Shown: in pieces, positions 1-7,362 of the stretch
Layout: each line of letters opens with the position of its first letter
Position numbering within the stretch: the first letter of the stretch is position 1
DNA from: Phaeoceros laevis
Taxonomy: Eukaryota > Anthocerotophyta > Anthocerotopsida > Notothyladales
Direction: 5' to 3'
Length of the DNA: 23,774 nucleotides
Assembly (NCBI GenBank): GCA_049999765.1
Contig: JBNGIQ010003966.1
Coordinates: 1 to 23,774, forward strand
Program-made: the position numbers and the translations under genes
The notes under the pieces: generated by a model
Told to the model about the DNA's origin: nothing
The model's database searches: none
The model's input: only the letters and a program-made list of their open reading frames with translations

Positions 1-1
1 A

Positions 2-892
2 TTTGTAATCCGTGCCTTTGGGGGGGATGTTTCTTGGGATGGCCTTGAAGCACTATTCCCGGAAAGCGATGAAGATATTTCATTCCAGGTAAGAGTCCTT
101 GACTGGTCTCTTCTCTTCGAGCACTGCACTTATGTTTGCTTATATCCTGGCTGTTGGGCGTTAACATACTTCATCATTCAAGTTGTTCTACAGTTAATAG
201 TTTGTAACTGAAGATTGATACAAGCGGCTGCAGGTGGTGGACAGGCCCTCGCAAGGTCACATGTTTCTCTCTAGGACATACATCCTACCACAGTGGGTTT
301 ATGACTCGGCAAATGCTCGGCTATTGTTACCAACTGTTCAGTACCTGCTCGGCCAGTGAGTGGTGGTGTATGAACTTGTCCTTTTTGTGTTATAACCTTT
401 TTGGTCAGCACGATGGACTTAGATCTTTGTTCTTGGATGCAGAATTCCTCCCCCACATCTGTCACCTTTTGCAGATAATGATGCAGAAGGTTACTTGCCA
501 GAGTATGCTAAGACCATTAAACAGCTCAAGACAGCATCAGAAAAACATGTGCTACCTTTGCCAGGCACAGAAAATGACATCAATGATACACGAGCTTGAA
601 GCAGCTGCTGCCATACATACGACGGCAGTGAATGAGGAGCTTGCTATGGCTCAAGTCATGATGCCTTGCAAGACGCGGAAGCTGTACGAGGCCATGCAGG
701 TAGATCATCTCTTCCTCTTTCTTACGTTTAAATAGATGCATGGCCCTGCTAATTTTTTGTTCTAACGTATTGGCGCCTAAACAGATGGGCAAAGCAAAGA
801 AGAAAGCAAGTATTGATCTTTTGAAGGAGAGGAAAAGGAAGGTCGAGGAGAACCAGCAGCCGGTCAAGAAAAGGAAAGGGCAAAATTCATGA
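2..892 (+). CDS. PES: Pescadillo homolog, 3' half (BRCT region to C-terminus), apparent frameshift
   Basis: Pescadillo is a nucleolar protein of the PeBoW complex needed for large-ribosomal-subunit processing. Four exon pieces can be read: 2-88, 234-355, 443-699 and 785-892 (TGA stop), with GT-AG introns of 145, 87 and 85 nt that keep phase across each junction. Piece one carries FVIRAFGGDVSWDG, piece two VVDRP, LPQWVYDSANARLLLP and YLLGQ (BRCT domain), piece three PPPHLSPFADNDAEGYLPEY, then KTRKLYEAMQ. The last piece is lysine-rich and ends KKRKGQNS, as expected of the family's basic tail. The frame open from 443 stops at 597-599, while the family-like C-terminus (from about 590 to 699) is one frame over, so a one-base indel or sequencing error lies near 572-600. 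The usual acidic segment before KLYEAM looks shorter than in Arabidopsis. The 5' half lies outside the window. The family call is firm; whether the copy works is open. Confidence 0.87.
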
Positions 893-913
893 ACCTCTTT
901 GTGAGCATTAGTG

Positions 914-1309
914 GACATTACAAACAGGTTCAAGAACTTGGACAAAATTCCGGGGCTGTAAACATTCCGGCCAGTGTCTACTAGTAGCACACTCAAAAAC
1001 TAGCACACTCAAAGACTAGCACACTCAAAAACTTGTCTTGTGCCACAAAAGGTGAGCACATCAGCCCACCTACCACATCCCCGCATAGCTATCAAAGACG
1101 CCTGCGCAGTAGACATTACAAACAGGTTCAAGAACCTGGACAAAATTCCGGGGCTGTAAACATTCCGGCCAGTGTCTACTAGAAGCACACTTAAAAACTA
1201 CCACACTCAAAGACGAGCACACTCAAACACTTGTCTTGTGCCACAGAAGGTGAGCACATCAGCCCACCTACCACATCCCCGCATAGCTATCAAAGACGCC
1301 TGCCCAGTA
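914..1309. repeat. Tandem duplication, 2 x 198 bp
   Basis: Copy 1 (914-1111) and copy 2 (1112-1309) are near-identical with a constant period of 198 bp; the segment starting GCATAGCT, for example, lies at 1083 and 1281. The repeat begins 22 bp after the Pescadillo stop codon. It contains, on the minus strand, the last codons of the remnant ORF that ends at 1268. It fills the gap between the two genes; no other gene is seen here. Confidence 0.95.
986..1033. repeat. Short tandem repeat, 3 x 16 bp inside the 198-bp unit
   Basis: The unit AGCACACTCAAAAACT occurs at 986, 1002 and 1018, with one substitution in the middle copy. The matching part of the second 198-bp unit (from 1184) has the same three-copy structure with more substitutions. 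The triplication therefore predates the 198-bp duplication. Confidence 0.9.
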
Positions 1310-2067
1310 GTCAGGGTCATTCGAGTCCAATGACCCCGAGCTGGGGCTGAGGCTGATGTACTCTAATGCACTGTCATCTATCTCCCGGGAAGCCGGAATC
1401 GGGGCCTGACGTGGAGGCGCACGTGATGCTTCCCACGCAGCTCGCTCCTCATGCAACCGTGTAGAGGTGGGGGGGCCACAAGCATCAATTAGGCAAGTGT
1501 TCAGAACGTCCCACGCTGACTAGCACTTCTGAGTCCATGCCCAAACCCCCCACGCCAGCAAATCCATGAATGACCACACCAGTGGATACCATTCCAAGTC
1601 GCCGTCTCCGCCTCCGGTCGCCCCACCTGCACTTGCAACAGCCAGCTTCAAAATTCGTCGAAGTTGGTGGGTGGTGTTGCAGAAATTTCTGCACGCCTGG
1701 CACGGGAAACGGCATTGTGGAAGATGAAGTGCTGGCGAGTGCGCAGCCAGCCTTCTTCGCACTGTGGCGTCCAATGCCATCCCCGTCGGCCAGAAGAGCG
1801 TAGAGCGGCCACCCGATTTTGGGCCAGCCAGCGATGGGGCAGTCGTCGTTGTGGAAGTCGACCGAACGCAACCACTGCCGAAGCTGCTGCTTGTTGGTCG
1901 GCCTTCCCGGAATCCAGAACTCAGACTTTGTTGGGCACCACCGCCTACCGCCCCTCCTCCGCGGATTGAAGTGACTGCCAACATTTGAGCAATTACGCGC
2001 CAGAAGTGAGGAGGAACTACGCTCCAGTGCTGATTTAAGGCGGCAGTGGCCACAAGCGTTCTATTGT
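1268..2067 (-). pseudogene. Decayed protein-coding remnant, family not recognised
   Basis: Two overlapping minus-strand frames look coding in different parts. One is open from about 2067 to 1485 and contains FWIPGRPTNKQQLRQWLRSV and PIAGWPKIGWPLYALL. The other is open from 2053 to 1268 apart from one TAG (1520-1522). It contains a cysteine cluster (CRFPCQACRNFC, then H four residues on), a tryptophan-rich helix (WYPLVWSFMDLLAWGVWAW) and an acidic tail ending VFDSYAGMW before the stop. The quality of translation switches between frames around 1750-1800, as expected of an old gene with indels. The cysteine pattern could be a zinc site such as those of plant transposon proteins, but I cannot assign a family. 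Codon bias in this GC-rich stretch alone could also keep several frames open. Confidence 0.4.
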
Positions 2068-2437
2068 CACAGTAGCCGTAGTCAGTAGCGCCGTTGCTAC
2101 GCTCCGCCCACTCATTCCTGGAGTAAGCATGTGCTTACAATGCGAACCGTGATTTCCATGGCATGCCAGACGTGGCCACAATGTCCAGAAATGTGAACAG
2201 CGGGTTACAATGTCCCGCGTTAGTTTTAGGTCCAAGGTGCGTTCCGACACTGTGGTTTTCGGGTCCGCATGGGATAGAGTGGATAGAAATTAATTATCTC
2301 TTTTCATAGTCCTAAATAACTTGATTCCTCCATTAATTGGCGGGATTGCGAATGAAATCTTACATGTTAAGATTGTGGTTCTGAAGTCCCAGACAATTTC
2401 AAGAGGTTAAGGGTCTTTCAAAGTGTGAAAATGTGTT
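2068..2437. other. Intergenic, no gene seen
   Basis: No frame gives a convincing protein on either strand. The right part (about 2280-2437) is AT-rich and borders the LTR remnant. A faint resemblance to the AT-rich part of the outer LTR near 14390-14420 is too weak to call. Confidence 0.6.
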
Positions 2438-2499
2438 TAACCTATCTATTAAAACCTTGTCTACTACGAACCGTGCCCTAATGGACAGGGTTCTTCCTA
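2438..2499 (-). repeat. 3' LTR remnant of the outer element
   Basis: These 62 bases match 14418-14499 of the opposite LTR, except that the latter carries a 20-bp tandem duplication. Both copies end at the same base (CTTCCTA on the plus strand) and their flanks then differ: a polypurine tract here, unrelated DNA there. This fixes the LTR terminus. Left of 2438 the match is lost, so the LTR is truncated or replaced. Confidence 0.8.
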
Positions 2500-2510
2500 C
2501 TCCCACTTAG
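2500..2510 (-). promoter_or_regulatory. Polypurine tract of the outer element
   Basis: Read on the minus strand this is CTAAGTGGGAG, directly next to the LTR end. The inner element has CTGAGTGGGAG in the same place (7215-7225), ten of eleven bases identical. Such tracts prime plus-strand DNA synthesis in LTR retrotransposons. Confidence 0.75.
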
Positions 2511-2598
2511 ACAGGTTTTGCATGCAAGCACTTACGCTCCCGGCTTCAGTCTTCACAACTTGTCCGCCGTCGGCACTGACGTGCTACAGCTGCGCGCA

Positions 2599-2901
2599 AT
2601 GGAGATGCTACCAGGTTTTTTGTGTACCGTGTTGTTGCTGGCAGCTGTCTTGATGCTCGCAATGCGCCGCCGTCGCAGTCCATGTCCTATTTGCGCCGGA
2701 TTGTCCAAGCTACACAGCGCTGAAGCAGAGTTGGAGGTTGCGCATGCCCGCTGGAGGCTGCTGAAGGGTTTCCCGAGACTGGTGCCGGACGCGCCATTCC
2801 GCATGCTACCCAATTGCATGGATAGGTTCCTGTACGCGGGCTCCGAGTTCTCTGAGGACGGAAGGCTTATCATCCGCTATGGTGAGCTTCCACCCTGTTG
2901 A
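2599..2901 (+). CDS. Antisense ORF in the outer element's 3' region, predicted membrane-anchored
   Basis: From the ATG at 2599 the frame encodes about 100 residues. It starts MEMLPGFLCTVLLLAAVLML, a hydrophobic segment followed at once by MRRRR, as in a signal anchor. Next come SPCPICAGL (a CPxC pair), a helical stretch (AEAELEVAHARWRLLKGF) and DRFLYAGSEFSEDGRLIIRY. The frame is open upstream to 2518 without an ATG. A good splice donor (GTGAGC at 2882) lies before the stop, so it may be one exon, with a possible acceptor near 3078. It lies opposite to the retrotransposon, between its pol end and its polypurine tract. It could be a captured host exon or an element-borne antisense gene. I do not recognise the family. 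Confidence 0.45.
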   Translation: MEMLPGFLCTVLLLAAVLMLAMRRRRSPCPICAGLSKLHSAEAELEVAHARWRLLKGFPRLVPDAPFRMLPNCMDRFLYAGSEFSEDGRLIIRYGELPPC

Positions 2902-3082
2902 TTCCATACTTCCACTTGCGCTGATGACTTGGATAGCTGATAGCTCCCACTGACCCTTTTCCTGGGTGCATATGTGTGCAGAGCCATGGCACAAATGTGC
3001 CACTGTAATGCAAACCCGCCGATTCAAGGAATGATCTGTATGGCTGTCATACTTGCTTACCTATCTTTTGAGTGCAGGATGG

Positions 3083-5618
3083 CTATGGACTCTCAGCTAG
3101 TCCCATAGCTTTGCAGAATTTGTCATGTTTGTCTTTTGATAAGGCCTTAGTCAGCACATCCGCTACATTATCATTAGTAGGCACATACTGTAGATTAGCT
3201 TGGCCATTGGCAATCACTTGCCTTATGAAGTGATGCTTAATCTCTATGTGCTTTGTTCTAGCATGCATAATTGGATTTTGAGCTAGTGCTATGGCTGACT
3301 GGTTGTCACATAGCAGTAGCGTGGCTGCATTCTGTGATTCTCCTAATGACGTTAATAATTCTCGTGTGTGTATGATTTCTTGTGATGCAGTGGCAGTTGC
3401 TGCATACTCAGCTTCAGTAGAGGACAACGCCACCACTTGCTGTTTCTTACTGTACCACGAGATTGCTGTCGCGTCCCACTCACTTGTTCCAAGTAGCAAG
3501 CAGTTGGCTGATATGGACCTCTGAGTATCACTATCTGTGGCCCAATCAGCATCAGAAAAACAAGTAAGTAGTAGCTTCTCAGGTCTCTTCCTATATACAA
3601 GTCCAAGCTTAAGAGTTCCTTTCAGATAACAAAATATGCGTTGTACTGCATCCAGTGTGGAGTCCCATAGCATGTAAGGAACTGGGATGTAACTCCCACT
3701 GAATATGACAGATCTGGATGTGTGCAATTCCTGCAATAAATCAACGAGGCCACAGCTGGACGGTACGGAACCTTCTCCATTTGTAGTCTCTCTTCTTCTG
3801 AGGTAGGTGACTGCTCCTTGCTTAATTTCTCCCCTACTGCCATAGGAGTTGGTGCAGGTTTGCAGTCTGTCATCCTAAATCTAGCCAGGATTTGACTTAT
3901 ATACTGAGTCTGACGCATAAGTACGGAGTGCGTGGCAAAAGATTGGATAATCTAAATACCAAGAAACCATGTTAGCTTGCCGAGGTCGGTCATCGAAAAC
4001 TCGGAGGTAAGTATACTCTTTACCTTAGCCATAAGCTTAGGGTGACTTGATATAATTACCGCATCGTCGACATAGAGTGCAAGGAATACAACTCCGCTGC
4101 TGTCCTCCATTTTATAAACGTTTGAGTCAGCTTCACTCTGAACAAACCCTGACTTCTTCAAGTATGTGTCAATCCTGTTATACCAGGCACGAGGCGATTG
4201 TTTCAAGCCGTAGATAGTCTTGACTAGTTTGCAGACTTTCTTCGGATGCTTTGGATCTACAAACCCCTCTGGCTGACTCATATATATGGTTTCTTCCAGA
4301 GTACCGTTAAGGAAGGCAGTCTTAACGTCCATATGTTCCATGGCGAGATCTCTCTGTGCAGCAATGGCCAATAGAGTCCTAACTGAGGTAACTCGCACGA
4401 CAGGAGAAAAGGTCTCTGTATAGTCAAGTCCTTCGACTTGAATGTAGCCTCGAGCTACCAATCTTGCTTTGTATCTGGAGATAGACCCATCAGCAGCAAG
4501 CTTCTTTTTAAATACCCATTTGCAACTTACCGCTTTTCTGCCAGGAGGCAAGTCTTCCATGTTCCATTATCTATCAAGGACTGATATTCAGAGTCGATGG
4601 CAACCTTCCATTTTTCAGCTTCTGATGAGGTCATGGCTTCCTTGTAGGAGAGTGGTTCCCCAAGACTTTCAGGATTGCTGTCTTCTTGTACGAGGAAGGA
4701 AGAATATGTCAACGGCTTATGGATCCACTCATCTGGGGAAGCTATATGATGGCGTCCACTCCTTCTGGGTTGAGCTGGCTCTCCAGATTGGACTTCTTGT
4801 GTATTATGGACATGCTGAGACTGGACAACGTCAGTGTCATCCTCATCATCAGGTATGGATACATTACCACCGTGTGCAGTGCCATACTCCTCAGTTCCAG
4901 GCACATCATCGTCCTCAGGAAAAAGACTAACTGAATCAGCAGCGTTGGATGCTGCAGATACAGTGTGAGGTACCACAGCTGCGGGTGATACCGTTACTGC
5001 TGGAGTAACTGGAGAGGTACTTGAGGACGGAGAGGCTGGTGTAGCAGTAGACATATCAAGAGCGTCATCGTGATCACTTGTAGAAGCCTCTTCATCTACA
5101 GGCTGCAGTGGAGCAGAAGGAGGAGTCAACAACAACTGCTCAAGAAATATGACACTACATGAGTGTGTTACTGCCCTAGAGTCGGGATCGAACAATGTGT
5201 ATCCTTTAATCCCGTCAGTATAGGCGACAAATACGTATTTCCTCGCCTTATAGTCAAGCTTGAACCGCTGGTCTTCGGATAAGTGGGCATACGCAGGAGA
5301 CCCAAAGATCCGAAGATGGTTGATGCGAGGTTTATACGTGGTCCACCGCTCATAAGGTGTGGCATCTAGAAAAACACTTGTGGGCAATCTGTTTCGAATG
5401 TAGGCAGCTGTAGATACGGCTTCAGCCCAATAGCCTCGAGAGGGACCTGCTTGCTTAAGCATGGACTTGGCCTGCTCCTGAATATGTCGGTTAGTAATCT
5501 CTGCGATGGGGTTTTGAGAGGAAGTATAAGGGGTGGTGAGCTGCCGAGCGATGCCTTGGCTCTTGCAGAAAGCAACGAATGCATCCGAGGTATATTCTCC
5601 ACCATTATCACTCCTCAA
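3083..5618 (-). pseudogene. Outer element pol: integrase C-terminal half, reverse transcriptase, RNase H (broken)
   Basis: Read right to left: 4527-5618 holds the integrase motif SDNGGEYTS, the following glutamate region and GSPAYAHL, and ends in the start of the RT domain (AEKWKVAIDSEYQSL). 3952-4560 continues RT with KWVFKKK, AFLNGTLEETIYM, KTIYGLKQSPRAWY and the catalytic box ALYVDD. After an in-frame TAG at 3952-3954 the same frame goes on in 3622-3918 (QTQYISQIL). 3083-3736 carries RNase H with SDADW, ALSSTEAEY, LCDNQSAIALA and ARTKHIEIKHHF, ending GLAESP. Frame changes near 5618, 4557 and 3630-3740 plus the TAG make it non-functional. All catalytic boxes are still recognisable. The copia family assignment is secure. 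Confidence 0.92.
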
Positions 5619-7039
5619 TATTTGACTAACCCGCCAGTATGGCGTTCAACATAGGTGACATATTCTTTGAAGCACTCTAATGCCTGGCTTTTCTGCTTGA
5701 TGAGGTACACAACGATATACCTACTCCAGTCATCGATGAAGGATAGGAAATACCGTGCACCTCCAAACGAAACAGTTGACATGGGTCCGCAGATGTCGGA
5801 GTGAACAAGCTCAAGAACTTTAGTGGCCCACATGGGATGACTGTCCTTATATGGAGCTCGGTGATGCTTGCCGAAAACACAAGCCTCACAGAACTGTTTA
5901 TCATCAAATTTCAACATAAAATTTTCTCGGTAAAGTGTGTTGTTGCTCGCCATGGCCTTGAGCTTATCAAAATTTGTATGGCCTAGCCGACAGTGCCATA
6001 ACATAGTGTCCCTCTCAGCCACATGTGTTTGTGTCAGGTGAACTGCTGGACTGCATAACTTATACTGGATGTCTGGCTGATATAAGTTGTGTGTAGGAGT
6101 GCCGATGGCTACAACTTTCCCATTGGACTGTTGGTCAGTAACGTGACATTCGCCCCCAGTAAATGCGGTGCTTAACATATGTTGGGTATCCAAAAGGTAA
6201 ACGGATACCAAGTTCTTTACCATTGCTGGTACATGAAGTACTTCAACTAGTTCAATGGTATCCCCGCTAGTAAGCAAAACTGGTACTGATCCAATACCAA
6301 CGATGGGCAGTCCATGGTCATCTCCTAATAGAACAATCTGACCTCTGGGTACTTTTCTGTAGGAAGCGAAGGCAGATTGCGTGTGGCATATATGAGACGA
6401 GGCACCGGAGTCCAAGTACCACGCATGTCTGAATTGAGGAGTTGAGACCATATATACAGCAAGAAGTGTAGGTGACTTTCTTACTGCCACATTGCTTTTA
6501 GGTGGGGCAATGCGACGAGGTTCATTTGCCTTTTTCTTTCGGCAATCTGATTCCCAGTGCTCGGGGATGAGGCACCAGTTGCAAGTCCCTTTCTTTTTAG
6601 CAGTAGCAGATGTAGTAGGCCTTCGTTTGTTAGAGTTACTTGTACTTGCATTATACTGTCCTGCGCCAGGCTGACAGAATGGCTGCCTTCGAGGGCCCTT
6701 GTTTGCATACAAGGCTCTGTTTGAAGGCTCTCCCCTGGAGGAATTACCAGTCCTGCTAGACATTCTGGTGGACTCCTCTTCAAGGAGGGCACCAATAGTA
6801 TCTGACAGTGCTACTGCAGGTACCTGTCCTGCAGGTGTAGCTTGGGATATATTCCTCAAGTGCGTAGAGTGATTACTTACAAAGGTCCTATAGCTATCAG
6901 GTAGTGACAGAAGTAGAGCTACTGCGGCATTCGTCTCAGTGGTTGGTGTGCCACTAGACGTAAGTTTCGACCTTAGAGTCCTAAACTTTATAACATGTTG
7001 TTCTATAGAATCATGTTCCTTCATTTTCAGGTTATAGAA
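5615..7039 (-). pseudogene. Outer element Gag C-terminus, zinc knuckle, protease and integrase N-terminus
   Basis: This frame picks up Gag where the inner element interrupts it (7039/7040). It contains LKMKEHDSIEQHV of the capsid-like domain and a CCHC knuckle CNWCLIPEHWESDC (C-x2-C-x4-H-x4-C) that binds RNA. The aspartic protease follows as WYLDSGASSHI. The integrase zinc domain comes next (MLWHCRLGHTNFDKL, then CEACVFGKHHRAPY), and the first catalytic aspartate lies in LELVHSDICGPM. The frame ends at 5615 just before the second integrase motif, which lies in another frame. About 475 codons are open without a stop, so this part is better preserved than pol. Confidence 0.9.
7035..7039. repeat. 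Target site duplication of the inner element, left copy
   Basis: TAGAA directly precedes the left LTR end and is repeated directly after the right LTR (12723-12727). Five bases is the usual copia target duplication. Collapsing the two copies restores the reading frame of the outer Gag across the junction. Confidence 0.95.
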
Positions 7040-7214
7040 TGATAAGTGCAATGCTAGGACCGAGAGAGAAAGCATCAGTTGCACGCAAGAGTACTGTGCC
7101 TCTTCATATGACGCTTACACGTACATCTCCCGTGAAGGTGACATGACGGTTACAACGGTTAGGGGTTAGCTAACCTAGACCTGAACCTAACTAAGGGTAA
7201 TTAATACCCTATCA
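7040..7214 (-). repeat. 3' LTR of the inner element
   Basis: 175 bp, identical to 12548-12722 except for one base (C at 7099, T at 12607). It starts TGATA and ends TATCA. Confidence 0.97.
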
Positions 7215-7225
7215 CTCCCACTCAG
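7215..7225 (-). promoter_or_regulatory. Polypurine tract of the inner element
   Basis: On the minus strand CTGAGTGGGAG abuts the LTR start TGATAGGG. It matches the outer element's tract in ten of eleven bases. Confidence 0.8.
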
Positions 7226-7362
7226 GTCGAGCGGTTAGTGTAGTTATAGTTCTATACTTAGTATCTATCTAATTGTTTGTTTATGTAATTAGAAACTTCT
7301 AAAACCTTTTTAAAGAAGCTTAAACTAGACCTAGAAACGTTGTCCTAGTCAAAGAAACTTCG

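Noticed and set aside
914-1309. CRISPR-like or satellite array
   Set aside because: There are only two long units and a three-copy 16-bp repeat in a plant genome; simple tandem duplication explains it.
2281-2437. Diverged continuation of the outer LTR with a 120-bp insertion
   Set aside because: The resemblance to 14390-14420 is limited to AT-rich words; no continuous alignment could be made.
4469-4934. Plus-strand ORFs opposite the outer pol
   Set aside because: They are mirror frames of RT/integrase coding sequence and show no domain of their own.
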